Source of the DNA: Pseudoalteromonas sp. T1lg88
Lineage (GTDB): Bacteria; Pseudomonadota; Gammaproteobacteria; Enterobacterales; Alteromonadaceae
Direction: 5' to 3'
DNA: 64,000 nt
Assembly (NCBI RefSeq): GCF_002964765.1
Contig: NZ_PQCF01000032.1
Location: 434,001-498,000, forward strand
The position numbers and the translations under genes were made by a program. The notes beneath the pieces are model-generated. The model was not told where the DNA came from. It ran no database searches and saw only the letters and a list, made by a program, of their open reading frames with translations. This document shows positions 54,513-64,000 of this stretch, in pieces. Every line of letters begins with the position of its first letter. Position 1 is the first letter of the stretch.

Positions 54513-57500
54513 ATGACACAAAATGACGGTCACGCTAGCGTTATTCTGAATAACGTCAGCAAGCTTATTAAGAGCAAAGTTAATCCAGACAAGGTGTCAC
54601 TGGTCGACAAATTCGCCCATGCGTTATACAGCAATATGTCGGCTGAGGACCTAGTACACAGAAATGACAGTGACCTCTACGGGGCAGCGCTTAGTCTTTG
54701 GAATTCCCTAGAGGGAAACAAGGGCGACGAAGCGGTGATCCGCGTAATTAACCCTGAAGTAGCAAAACACGGTTGGCAATCCTCTCACACCATCGTTGAA
54801 ATCATAGCTAAGGACATGCCATTTTTGGTGGACTCGGTGCGCATGTCACTGAATCGTGCCAATATAGCTTCACACCTGTTGCTGCATACACCGTTAAAAA
54901 TTCAGCGCGATAACGATGGCGCCATCATCAATCTTTCGAACCTAAAAGCCGAGCAAGAGTCGAACTCGACGAAAACAGTGTTCTTTATCGAGATTGACCG
55001 TCAAACCGATGAAGGCGAAATCAATGCCTTTAAAGCCGAGCTTGAGTCGGTTCTAAACGATGTCTCACTGGCAGTAGAAGACTGGCAGCCAATTCGCAGC
55101 AAGTTGCTTGAAGTGATCAAAGACTTGCCTAAGCGCCCGCACAATGTTGATGCGGTTGAGCTTAATGAAACCCTGGAGTTTCTAGAGTGGCTGGCCAGCG
55201 ATAACTTTACCTTTATGGGTTACCGTCAATACCTGCTGACGCCGGTGAAGGGTGACCATCAGCTTAAGGGCGTGGAAGGCTCAAGCCTAGGTCTGATGAA
55301 GAACTCAGATGAAAACCATGTACGCTTACTGTCAGACATGCCAGAAACCGCTCGCAAAGAAGCGCGTAGCAATAACCTTTTGGTATTGACTAAAACCAAC
55401 TCGGTTTCCCGTGTACACCGTCCGGCGCACACCGACTATATCGGCATTAAGCGTTTCGATAAAGACGGCAACGTGGTAGGCGAAGACCGTTTTATCGGTT
55501 TGTTCTCATCGAGCTTCTACAATAACAGCGCCGCCGATGTGCCGGTGTTGAAGTCGAAGATCCGCCGTGTATTGGATATGAGTGATTTCGCTGCGGGTAC
55601 GCACGCCTATAAAGCGGTGTTAAACCTTCTTGAAACCTATCCTCGTGACGAACTGGTGCAAGCTCGCGAAAGCGAACTACTTGATGTAGCCATGGGCGTA
55701 TTGCAAATCCAAGAACGTGATATGTGTCGCCTGTTCGTGCGCAAAGACACTTATGGTCGTTTCTTCTCGTGCATGGTGTATGTGCCACGTGAGCGTTATA
55801 ACACAGCGCTGCGCCGCGAAACCCAGCAAATTCTTGCAGAAGCCTTTGGCTCGAACGACAAAGTGGCCTTTACCACTTATTTCTCAGAATCAAACCTTGC
55901 TCGTACTCACTACATAGTGCGCGTGCAAGACGACAACGTAGATTACGACGTGAAAGAAATCGAAAACAATTTAGTAGAAGCTGCCCGCACTTGGGAAGAT
56001 AAACTGCAATCGGCATTACTTGGTAGTAATGGCGAAGCCCGTGGTAACGAACTTAACCGCAAATACGCTAATGCGTTTGCCAGCGCTTACAAAGATCAGG
56101 TACTGCCTAGCGCTGCCGTGGTTGATATCGAAAAGCTAGAGTTGCTTGATGACGACAACAAGCTGGAAATGCTTTTCTACCGTCCACAAGAAGAAGTAAG
56201 CTCAAACATAGTACGCCTATCTTTGTTCCACAAAGATGAGCCTATTCACCTGTCTGACGTTATGCCGATGTTGGAAAACTTCGGTCTGCGCGTTATCGGT
56301 GAAACTCCATACGCGGTGAAAACGTCTGATGGCCAGGTAAACTGGATCATGGACTTCTCTATGTTGCTGAGCAACAAAGAAGTAGCGGACTTCGACAAGG
56401 TTTCTGCTCGTTTCCAAAAAGCGCTAACGGATGTTTGGAACAACCGCCTGGAAGACGACGGCTTTAACCGCCTGGTATTGGTTGGCGGCCTAGCGGGTCG
56501 TGAAGCATCAATCCTGCGCGCCTATGCCAAGTATATGCGTCAAATCGGCGTAACCTTCTCGCAAAGCTACATCGAAAGCACGTTTGCCAACTACCCGGAC
56601 ATCGCCACGCAAATCGTTAAACTATTTGCTAAGAAGTTCTCGGTTAAGGCTCCTGGCACAGATAAAGCCATTGAGAAGCTGATTGCGCAAATTTACGAAG
56701 CCCTTGAAAACGTAGCTAACCTGGATGATGACCGTATCATTCGCTTGTACGTTGATATGATCAAGGCAACCTTGCGTACCAACTACTACCAAAAAGCTGA
56801 AGATGGTCTGTTTAAGTCTTACATCTCATTCAAGGTTAAGCCAAGCTTGATCCCGGATGTACCACTGCCACTTCCTGCGTTTGAAATCTTTGTTTATTCA
56901 CCACGCGTTGAAGGTGTACACCTACGTGGTGGTAAGGTTGCTCGTGGTGGCCTTCGTTGGTCAGACCGTCGTGAAGACTTCCGTACCGAAGTATTGGGTC
57001 TGGTTAAGGCGCAGCAGGTTAAGAACACGGTTATCGTACCTGTTGGTTCTAAAGGTGGTTTCGTTTGTAAGCAGCTACCGAGTGAGCGCGAAGCCTTCTT
57101 TACCGAAGGTCAAGAGTGCTACAAGATCTTTATCCGCGGTCTACTTGATATCACAGACAACATAGTTCATGGCGAAATTGTTGCCCCTGTCGATGTCACT
57201 CGTCATGACGAAGACGACCCGTACCTGGTTGTTGCTGCCGATAAAGGCACCGCGACCTTCTCTGATATCGCTAACGGTATCGCGCAAGAGTATGGCTTCT
57301 GGCTAGGCGATGCCTTTGCCTCGGGTGGCTCTGTTGGTTATGACCACAAGAAGATGGGTATTACCGCCAAGGGTGCTTGGGAGTCGTGAAACGTCACTTC
57401 CGTGAAATCGGCATTGATTGTCAAAACACAGACTTTACCGCCATTGCTATCGGCGACATGGCCGGTGACGTATTCGGTAACGGTATGTTGCTATCTAAGC

Positions 57501-59350
57501 ACACGCGCTTACAAGCGGCATTTAACCATATGCACATCTTCATCGACCCGAACCCGGACGCAGCCACGTCTTGGGAAGAGCGCAAGCGTTTATTCGACCT
57601 GCCGCGTTCAAGCTGGGAAGATTACAACAGCGAATTGATCTCTCAAGGCGGTGGTATCTTTAACCGTAGCGCCAAGTCAATCACCTTGACGCCTGAGATT
57701 AAGAAGATGATTGGCACCAAGAAGGCGGCGATGACGCCAACTGAGCTGATCAAAGCCATACTGATGATGCCTGTAGACCTGCTATGGAACGGTGGTATCG
57801 GTACTTACATCAAGTCTAAGTCTGAAACCGACACAGACGTAGGCGATCGCGCTAACGATGCGCTTCGTATCAACGGCGGCGAGCTGGGTGCGAAGATCTT
57901 CGGTGAAGGTGGTAACCTGGGTGCGACGCAATTGGGTCGTATCGAGTTTGCTGCTAAAGGCGGTCGTATCAACACCGACTTTACCGATAACGTAGGTGGT
58001 GTAGCCTGTTCGGATAACGAAGTGAATATCAAGATCTTGCTTAACTCTCTAGTGGGTGAAGGCGACTTGACTAAGAAACAGCGTGACGAATTGCTCTATG
58101 CGATGACAGACGAAGTATCAGAGTTGGTACTGAGAGACTGTTACCGTCAAACCCAGACCATTTCCGTGACTCAGTTAAAAGGCGCGTCAACGCTTAAAGA
58201 AAAGGTACGCTTTATCCACGCCCTTGAAAAAGAAGGCAAGCTGGATCGCGTTATCGAATTCTTACCAAGCGATGAAGAGCTGGCAGAGCGCGCCGCATCA
58301 GGTAAAGACCTGACTCGTCCTGAGCTGTCTGTGTTGGTGTCGTACGCGAAAATGGTACTGAAAGAAACCTTGGTAACGGACGAAGTATCGGAAAACCCAT
58401 ACTACCGTCAGTTGTTGGTGCAATCTTTCCCTGCGCCACTGCGCGAGCGTTTCAATGCGGCCATGGACAATCACCCGCTACGCAGAGAAATTATTGCCAC
58501 CAAGTTGGCTAACAACATAGTTAACGACATGGGTCTTAACTTTATGGTGCGCATGCACGAAGAAACCGGTGCCTCGGATGCTGAAATCGCCCTGTGCTAC
58601 AGCATTGCCCGCGAAATCTTCGCCTTGCCAACAACCTGGAGCGAGATCAGTGCCCTGGACAACCAGGTTGATGCAGCGGTGCAAACAGAAATGTTGTATC
58701 AGCTTCGTCGTACCGTACGTCGTGCCACGCGTTGGTTCTTACGTCACCGCAACAAGGCCTTGACCATTGAGCAGAGCATCGAGCACTTTGCACCTTGCTT
58801 TAAAGATCTAACGGACAACCTGCACAGCTACATGGTGAGCGCAGAGAGCGAGCAGATCCGCAAAAACGCGACTGCATTGGCAGACAAGGGCGTTCCGGCG
58901 CAACTGGCGATGCGTATCGTATCGCTTTCAAGCCTGTTCTCAGCCATGGATCTGGCGGAAGTGGCAACGCAAAGCAAGCGTCCTACGGCGATTGTTTCAA
59001 GCACTTACTTCAAGCTGGGTGCGCGTATGGGTCTACACTGGTTCCTTACGCAGATCACCAATCAGCCGGTACAAAACCACTGGCAAGCCCTTGCTCGTGC
59101 CTCGTACCGCGAAGAGCTGGATTGGCAGCAGCGTACCTTGACTGATGTTGTACTGCGCAGCTTCGATGACAAGGAACAGGATGTTGATGCGCAAATCGAC
59201 GCCTGGATGGACGCAAACGATGCCTTATTGCATCGTTGGCAGCAGATGCTAAGCGAATTTAAGACGTCACAAAGTCATGATTTTGCGAAGTTCTCTGTAG
59301 CTCTGCGTGAGTTGATGTTACTTGCACATAACTGTGATCAACGTAACTAA
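54513..59350 (+). pseudogene. gdhB: NAD-specific glutamate dehydrogenase, interrupted by a single-base frameshift
   Basis: A member of the large (about 180 kDa) NAD-GDH family, which oxidises glutamate to 2-oxoglutarate and ammonia. The first frame (54513-57389, 958 residues) holds the N-terminal regulatory region and the catalytic block GGLRWSDRREDFRTEVLGLV with VPVGSKGGFV. The second (57377-59350) holds the NAD-binding block AIGDMAGDVFGNGMLLS and the C-terminal region. Adding one G after TCG at 57384-57386 joins them as ...AWES-VKRHF... and gives 1612 residues, the usual family length. The rest is intact, so this is either a sequencing error or a very recent mutation. The gene symbol follows Pseudomonas usage. 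Confidence 0.9.
57377..57389 (+). other. Frameshift site in the NAD-GDH gene
   Basis: GAG TCG TGA ends the first frame. Reading GTG AAA CGT one base earlier continues the conserved protein. The missing base is a G in what should be TCGGTG. There is no homopolymer longer than three and no slippery heptamer. Confidence 0.85.
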
Positions 59351-59391
59351 GCTCTCTGTTAATAAGCAGTAAAACTCTGTAGAATACCCCG

Positions 59392-59414
59392 GCCTTTGGC
59401 TGGGGTATTTTTTT
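59392..59414 (+). terminator. Intrinsic terminator after the NAD-GDH gene
   Basis: AATACCCC and GGGGTATT form a stem followed by T. The pyrD ribosome binding site starts directly after it. Confidence 0.88.
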
Positions 59415-59426
59415 CTAGGGGGATCC

Positions 59427-60437
59427 ATGTTTTACGAATTAGCACGCCGTTTTATGTTCACCAAGGACGCGGAATGGGCGCATGACTTTGCGCTAAACAA
59501 CCTACGTCGCTTTGCCAACACACCATTGTCTATGGCCTGGTCGCAAAATGTGGCCGATAAGCCAACGGAATTTCTAGGCCTGGAATTTAAAAACCCAGTG
59601 GGTTTGGCCGCCGGTCTGGATAAAAACGCCGAATGCATCGACGCCTTTGCGCAAATGGGTTTTGGTTTTATCGAAGTAGGCACGGTGACGCCACGACCAC
59701 AAGCCGGTAACGATAAGCCGCGTATTTTCCGCCTACCAGAGCAGCATGCGGTGATCAACCGTATGGGCTTTAACAACAAGGGCGTAGATAACCTGGTTGC
59801 CAACGTTAAGGCGTCAAACTATCGCGGCATCCTGGGTATTAATATCGGCAAGAACAAGGACACGCCAAACGAGCAGGGCAAGGATGACTACATCCACTGT
59901 ATGCGTAAGGTGTTCGAGCACGCCTCGTATATCACGGTGAATATTTCTTCGCCGAACACGCCGGGTCTGCGTGATCTGCAGTACGGCGAGGCGCTGGATG
60001 ATCTTTTATCCAGCCTGAAAAACGAACAGTTGGATCTTATTGCCAAGCACAATAAACAAGTGCCCATGCTGGTAAAGGTAGCCCCTGATCTTGATCAGGT
60101 GCAGGTAGAGCAGGTTACCCATTCTTTGTTAAACAACAAGATAGATGGCGTGATTGCGACCAACACCACCTTAGATCGCACCGCAGTGCAGGGCCTACAG
60201 TATGCGGATGAAGCCGGTGGCTTGTCTGGTCGTCCTGTGCGTGCCAAGTCTTTAGAGGTGATCAAGGAGATCAAGCGTATTTCCAATGGTCAGTTGCCTA
60301 TTATCGGCGTCGGCGGTATCGACAGCGCTGAAGCGGCCAAAGAGAAACTCAATGGCGGAGCAGATTTGGTGCAGATTTACACCGGATTTATCTACGAAGG
60401 CCCGGCGCTGGTTAAACGGATCTTAAGCGGCTTATAA
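59427..60437 (+). CDS. pyrD: Dihydroorotate dehydrogenase (quinone), class 2
   Basis: A 336-residue membrane-associated flavoenzyme (336 in E. coli), fourth step of pyrimidine synthesis. The N-terminal helix [20 protein letters not shown] is the quinone-site extension that defines class 2. [14 protein letters not shown] binds FMN, and the catalytic serine is in [20 protein letters not shown] lies before the ATG. zapC follows after a large inverted repeat. Confidence 0.97.
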   Translation: MFYELARRFMFTKDAEWAHDFALNNLRRFANTPLSMAWSQNVADKPTEFLGLEFKNPVGLAAGLDKNAECIDAFAQMGFGFIEVGTVTPRPQAGNDKPRIFRLPEQHAVINRMGFNNKGVDNLVANVKASNYRGILGINIGKNKDTPNEQGKDDYIHCMRKVFEHASYITVNISSPNTPGLRDLQYGEALDDLLSSLKNEQLDLIAKHNKQVPMLVKVAPDLDQVQVEQVTHSLLNNKIDGVIATNTTLDRTAVQGLQYADEAGGLSGRPVRAKSLEVIKEIKRISNGQLPIIGVGGIDSAEAAKEKLNGGADLVQIYTGFIYEGPALVKRILSGL

Positions 60438-60457
60438 GGATCCGCTATTAATACGGA

Positions 60458-60516
60458 CGATCCCTCGTAAAATATTATTAGAATTAATTTTACAGGGGAT
60501 CGCCAAGCGCTATAAT
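60458..60516 (+). promoter_or_regulatory. zapC promoter overlapping a 45-base inverted repeat
   Basis: Left arm CGATCCCTCGTAAAAT (60458-60473) and right arm ATTTTACAGGGGATCG (60487-60502) pair at 15 of 16 positions, one of them G-T. A -35 TTTACA (60489-60494) lies in the right arm, and a perfect -10 TATAAT is at 60511-60516, 16 bases later. The repeat could be an operator, a cruciform or a pyrD 3' hairpin. Confidence 0.6.
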
Positions 60517-60572
60517 CCAAAGTTATAAGCATTGATTTTATTGACTTTAATTTAGATTAAATCGAGGAAGGG

Positions 60573-61100
60573 ATGTTACAGGCACAACAAGATTGGCAAT
60601 GGCAAGTATGCGAAGAGCGCAATACACTGTTACTCGACATGGGTGACATGCAGTTTTGCACGCCGTATAAAAGCCGCCAGTTGATTGATGAAGCCTTTAC
60701 CCAGCCCAACTTTAATCTGCGTGATGCCGAGTTCTATCAGCAGGTTTGTCAGTACCTAAGCGGGTTTTCGCTGTGGAATGATGCCCATATCTGTCAGATT
60801 GCCCTTAACGCCACCGCGGTCAAACACTACCTTAAGCCCATGCTGGCAAAAAGCTGGTTCTTCGCCCCCTATACTGGCAACCAAGCCAATCACGAAGCCG
60901 TGGTACAGCTGACTTCTTCCCAGCAAAGTGGACAATTCCTGATTGTTGACTGCACCGAGCAAGCAAGTGTGTGTCTATGCCTTGAGTCTAGCTTTGCCCT
61001 TGATGAAAATTTACAGCTGCAACAGTTTGCTGTGATCAAGGTGCTAAACGACCGTATCACACCGATTTTCTCCGCCCAAGGACAACAAAAAAGCGCCTAA
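60573..61100 (+). CDS. zapC: Cell division protein ZapC
   Basis: A 175-residue FtsZ-bundling protein (180 in E. coli) that stabilises the Z-ring. The pattern WQWQVCEERNTLLLDMGDMQF at the start (first 20 residues cited in part), ALNATAVKHYLKPMLAKSWF in the middle and FAVIKVLNDRITPIF at the end match ZapC. GAGGAAGGG precedes the ATG. Position between pyrD and rlmL is conserved in related genomes. Confidence 0.9.
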   Translation: MLQAQQDWQWQVCEERNTLLLDMGDMQFCTPYKSRQLIDEAFTQPNFNLRDAEFYQQVCQYLSGFSLWNDAHICQIALNATAVKHYLKPMLAKSWFFAPYTGNQANHEAVVQLTSSQQSGQFLIVDCTEQASVCLCLESSFALDENLQLQQFAVIKVLNDRITPIFSAQGQQKSA

Positions 61101-61153
61101 GACAAAGGGGCTGTGATACAATCTCGGGGAATTTACGAGATAGGAAAGTCACC

Positions 61154-63274
61154 TTGCAATTTGTCGCTTCTACATCCATTGGCATAGAACAACTGCTACA
61201 ACAAGAACTCACCGAACTAGGTGCTGAAGTTACCAAACAGCGCGTTGGTGCCGTCGAGTTCAGCGCCGATAGTTTAACCGCACAAAAGGTGTGCTTGTGC
61301 ACCCGCTTGGCCACCCGCGTCATGTTGGTGTTGCAACAAGGCAGCGACATCGAAGACAAAACCTCCCTGTATAATTTTGCCCGCTTTCAGCCATGGCAGG
61401 AGTTTTTCGGTCCGGATCAATCCTTTGCGGTGGAATTTAGCGGTACCAATCGGCAGCTGAAAAACACTCAGTTCGGCGCCTTGGTGATCAAGGATGCCAT
61501 TTGTGACTATTTCTATGACTTGTACGAGCGTCGTCCCAGCGTCAGCAAAGAAACGCCGGACGTACGTATGGTTGCCAAACTTAACCGCGATAAACTGACC
61601 CTGTATATCGACTATTCCGGCCCACGCCTGTCGCAACGCGGTTATCGTAGCGCCCAGGGTAAGGCACCATTAAAAGAACACCTAGCTGCAGCGCTGGTGA
61701 TGCGTAGCGGTTGGCTTGAGGACACCAGCAAGCCTTTATTCGACCCAACCTGTGGCTCCGGCACCTTGCTTATCGAAGCGGCGCTGATGGCCCAAAACAA
61801 GGCTCCCGGACTATCACGCGAAGGCTTTGCCTTTGAGCGCCTGCCCAGCTTCCGTATTGCCAAATTTAAAGAGCTAAAGCAAAGCATTAAAGACCAGGTT
61901 AACGATGACGTAAAACCTTGGCTTATCGGTCGCGATATCAACCCTCAGGTAGTTAAAAAGGCGCAAGAGAATGCTGCTAACGCCGGCGTGAGTGAATGTA
62001 TCGACTTTGCCGTTGGTGATCTTGCCGATATGAAGGCGCCAGCGAAACGCCCAGGTGTCCTGCTGGCGAACTTGCCTTATGGTGAGCGTCTTGGCTCTAT
62101 GGCGGAAATCGTCGCCTTGTATCGCCAAATGGGTCACCAGTTGAAGCAGCACTTTTGCCATTGGCGTGCAGCACTTCTGATCAGCGAGCCAGAAATGCTC
62201 AAGCTGTTTAAACTGGTAAAACACAAGCAATACAAGTTTAAAAACGGCCCGCTCGATACCTTGTTGGCCCTGTACGATATTACCGAGCAGCAGACACAAG
62301 GACAGAGCGAAAGCAAAACGCCATTGCATTTTGAAGAGTCCGTGGCCTTTGCTAATCGCCTGAAGAAGAACCGTCAGGCTTTGAAAAAGTGGCTTAAAAG
62401 CGATGAGATCAGCGCCTATCGTCTTTACGATGCGGATATTCCGGAATACAACGTTGCCGTTGATGTTTACCAAAACAGCGCTGTGATTTACGAATACGCA
62501 GCGCCAAAGAATATTGACCCCAATGTTGCGCAAAAGCGCCTGCAGGACGTGCTTATGCTCACCTGTGAGACCTTGGAAATTGCGCCGGGACAAATTGCCC
62601 TGAAGGAGCGCCGTAAGCAAAAGGGCGATAGCCAGTATCAAACTCAGGGCTCTCAGGGTAAAACCATGGTGGTCTCTGAGTACGGCGCTAAATTTGAGGT
62701 GAACCTGTTTGATTACCTCGACACCGGCATCTTCCTGGATCACCGTTTGGCCCGTAAGCGGGTGCGTGAGCTGAGCCAGGGTAAACGTGTACTTAATCTT
62801 TTCGCCTATACCGGTACCGCATCGGTGCAGGCGGCGCTTGGCGGTGCCAAGTCGGTAACCACGGTGGATATGTCAAAAACCTATTTGCAGTGGGCGCAGC
62901 GCAACTTTGCCCTCAACAACTTGAAAAGCCCGCGTTACCGTTTTGAGCAGGGCGATTGTATCGAGTGGCTTAAGCGTACCCGCGGCGAGTATGATCTGAT
63001 CTTCTTAGATCCGCCGACCTTCTCTAACTCGAAACGCATGCGCGACAGCTTCGATGTGCAGCGTGATCATGTGACCCTTATCAAGGATGCGTCCAAGCTA
63101 CTGGCCAAGCAGGGCACCTTGTTATTTTCCAATAACAAGCGCGGCTTTAAGATGGATGTGGATGCCTTGGCATTACAAGGCTTGCAGTGTGAAAACATTA
63201 CCGAGCAGACTCAGTCGCCGGACTTCGCCCGCAACAAGCATATCCACAATGCCTGGTTGATCCGCCATGGCTAA
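61154..63274 (+). CDS. rlmL: Bifunctional 23S rRNA methyltransferase RlmKL
   Basis: A 706-residue fused enzyme (702 in E. coli). The N-terminal THUMP domain and RlmL half make m2G2445 (motifs FDPTCGSGTLLIEAALMA and VLLANLPYGERLG). The C-terminal RlmK half makes m7G2069 (LNLFAYTGTASVQAALGGA, LIFLDPPTFSNSKRM). The start is TTG, seven bases after AGGAAAG, and MQFVASTSIGIEQLL matches the family N-terminus. It overlaps the next gene by 8 bases. Confidence 0.96.
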   Translation: MQFVASTSIGIEQLLQQELTELGAEVTKQRVGAVEFSADSLTAQKVCLCTRLATRVMLVLQQGSDIEDKTSLYNFARFQPWQEFFGPDQSFAVEFSGTNRQLKNTQFGALVIKDAICDYFYDLYERRPSVSKETPDVRMVAKLNRDKLTLYIDYSGPRLSQRGYRSAQGKAPLKEHLAAALVMRSGWLEDTSKPLFDPTCGSGTLLIEAALMAQNKAPGLSREGFAFERLPSFRIAKFKELKQSIKDQVNDDVKPWLIGRDINPQVVKKAQENAANAGVSECIDFAVGDLADMKAPAKRPGVLLANLPYGERLGSMAEIVALYRQMGHQLKQHFCHWRAALLISEPEMLKLFKLVKHKQYKFKNGPLDTLLALYDITEQQTQGQSESKTPLHFEESVAFANRLKKNRQALKKWLKSDEISAYRLYDADIPEYNVAVDVYQNSAVIYEYAAPKNIDPNVAQKRLQDVLMLTCETLEIAPGQIALKERRKQKGDSQYQTQGSQGKTMVVSEYGAKFEVNLFDYLDTGIFLDHRLARKRVRELSQGKRVLNLFAYTGTASVQAALGGAKSVTTVDMSKTYLQWAQRNFALNNLKSPRYRFEQGDCIEWLKRTRGEYDLIFLDPPTFSNSKRMRDSFDVQRDHVTLIKDASKLLAKQGTLLFSNNKRGFKMDVDALALQGLQCENITEQTQSPDFARNKHIHNAWLIRHG

Positions 63275-63515
63275 GGTGGTGCTCTATCATACCGATGGCT
63301 GTCATCTATGTGAGCAGGCGCAGGCATTATTGCAACAGCATCCGGATATCGAAGCCATTGAGTTGCGCGATATTATCGACCAGCCACAGTGGCTCGAAGC
63401 GTATCAGATACGCATTCCGGTGCTGGCTTTGGCACATAACCCACAGGCCGAGCTGGGGTGGCCTTTTGACCAGCAGGCAATCAGCGAATTGATTAAGCAG
63501 TATGGACCTAATTAG
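63267..63515 (+). CDS. Glutaredoxin-like thioredoxin-fold protein
   Basis: An 82-residue protein with a redox-active CHLC motif (DGCHLCEQAQALL) at about residues 12-15 and the cis-proline loop in IRIPVLAL. It is of the short YfeA/DUF836 glutaredoxin-like type. Start overlaps rlmL by 8 bases and its end overlaps uup by 14, so the three are coupled. The electron partner is unknown. Confidence 0.88.
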   Translation: MAKVVLYHTDGCHLCEQAQALLQQHPDIEAIELRDIIDQPQWLEAYQIRIPVLALAHNPQAELGWPFDQQAISELIKQYGPN

Positions 63516-64000
63516 AATAACAAACGGGCAACTAGCCTATGGTACGCATCCCTTACTTGACGGCGCCAATGCCGTTATCGAACAAGGCGAGCGAGTATGT
63601 GTGGTGGGCCGCAACGGCGCCGGTAAGTCGACGTTTTTAAAGGTACTAAGCGGTGATGTTTTACTCGATGATGGTGATATAAACCAGGTTGGCGAACTAA
63701 AAATTGCCCGCTTAGAGCAAGATCCCCCTCGCGATAGTGACGGCACCGTATTTGATTACGTAGCCGACGGTTTACCGGCCTTGGCGCGTTTGCTAAAAGA
63801 ATTCCATAACCTCAATGCCGCCTTGGCGGTTAATGCCGACGATGATAAGGCACTGGCGCGTTTAGCTAACATTTCTGCGGAAATAGAAGCCAAAGACGGC
63901 TGGCGTTTTGAGTCTAAAATCAAGCTGGTACTGGGGCAATTACAACTGGATGCCGATGCCTTGTTAGCCACCTTATCCGGTGGTTGGTTGCGCAAGGTGG
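63502..64000 (+). CDS. uup: ABC-F ATPase Uup, partial (runs off the window)
   Basis: The first 166 codons of an ABC-F protein, open to the right edge. The start is the ATG at 63502 inside the end of the preceding gene. Walker A VGRNGAGKST is near residues 33-42, LEQDPPRDSDGTVFDYVADG is characteristic of Uup, and the ABC signature LSGGWLRKV is the last motif visible. Uup is a ribosome-associated, DNA-binding ATPase affecting transposon excision and ribosome stalling. The second ATPase half lies outside the window. Confidence 0.93.
   Translation, partial: MDLIRITNGQLAYGTHPLLDGANAVIEQGERVCVVGRNGAGKSTFLKVLSGDVLLDDGDINQVGELKIARLEQDPPRDSDGTVFDYVADGLPALARLLKEFHNLNAALAVNADDDKALARLANISAEIEAKDGWRFESKIKLVLGQLQLDADALLATLSGGWLRKV

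Noticed and set aside
57387..57389. TGA as selenocysteine or a programmed frameshift
   Set aside because: Conserved protein continues only in another frame, so read-through of TGA would not help. No slippery heptamer is present at the site.

Overview
This is a 64 kb stretch of a gammaproteobacterial chromosome, most likely from the Alteromonadales close to Shewanella or its marine relatives. The pointers are the runs recC-recB-recD, norM/ribE, tusD-C-B-E, msrC-(unknown)-proQ-prc and pyrD-zapC-rlmL-grx-uup, the 1612-codon NAD-glutamate dehydrogenase type, and several families (DUF3083, DUF3080 and DUF3718-like) that I associate with Shewanella, Vibrio and related marine genera. These assignments come from reading the translations; no database search was run.

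Layout. 0.1-10.4 kb: a small exported protein, then the RecBCD operon and two small membrane proteins. 10.6-12 kb: a lone astB. 12.3-13.6 kb: an AT-rich pair of integron-type gene cassettes with attC-like sites and no integrase. 13.7-20 kb: a cupredoxin-like lipoprotein, a TetR repressor and a convergent acrAB efflux operon whose promoter spacer holds an AcrR-type palindrome. 20-24.5 kb: DUF3083, a CBS-pair protein, two VOC proteins and glnS. 24.5-25.3 kb: two intact tRNA-Val(GAC) genes preceded by four degenerate tRNA-Val-like units. 25.3-30.2 kb: a lipoprotein, norM, ribE, a CPXCG protein, a fructosamine-kinase-like protein and a small exported protein. 30.5-33.2 kb: two exported amidohydrolases. 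33.2-35.7 kb: tus sulfur relay, yccA and two tRNA-Ser(TGA). 36.2-38.4 kb: a secreted protein with 12 calcium-type repeats. 38.7-47 kb: msrC, proQ, prc, nhaC and pepN. 47.4-54.3 kb: a four-gene envelope cluster (DUF1302, DUF1329, YCF48-like, MMPL/RND). 54.5-59.4 kb: NAD-GDH broken by one missing base. 59.4-64 kb: pyrD, zapC, rlmL, a glutaredoxin-like protein and the start of uup, which runs off the window.

Most of the window is core housekeeping: DNA repair, tRNA charging, tRNA and rRNA modification, periplasmic and cytosolic proteolysis, pyrimidine synthesis, division and efflux. The regions that look accessory or unexplained are the cassette pair, the degenerate tRNA array, the repeat-rich secreted protein and the DUF1302/DUF1329/YCF48/RND cluster. 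I saw no insertion sequence, prophage or CRISPR array.
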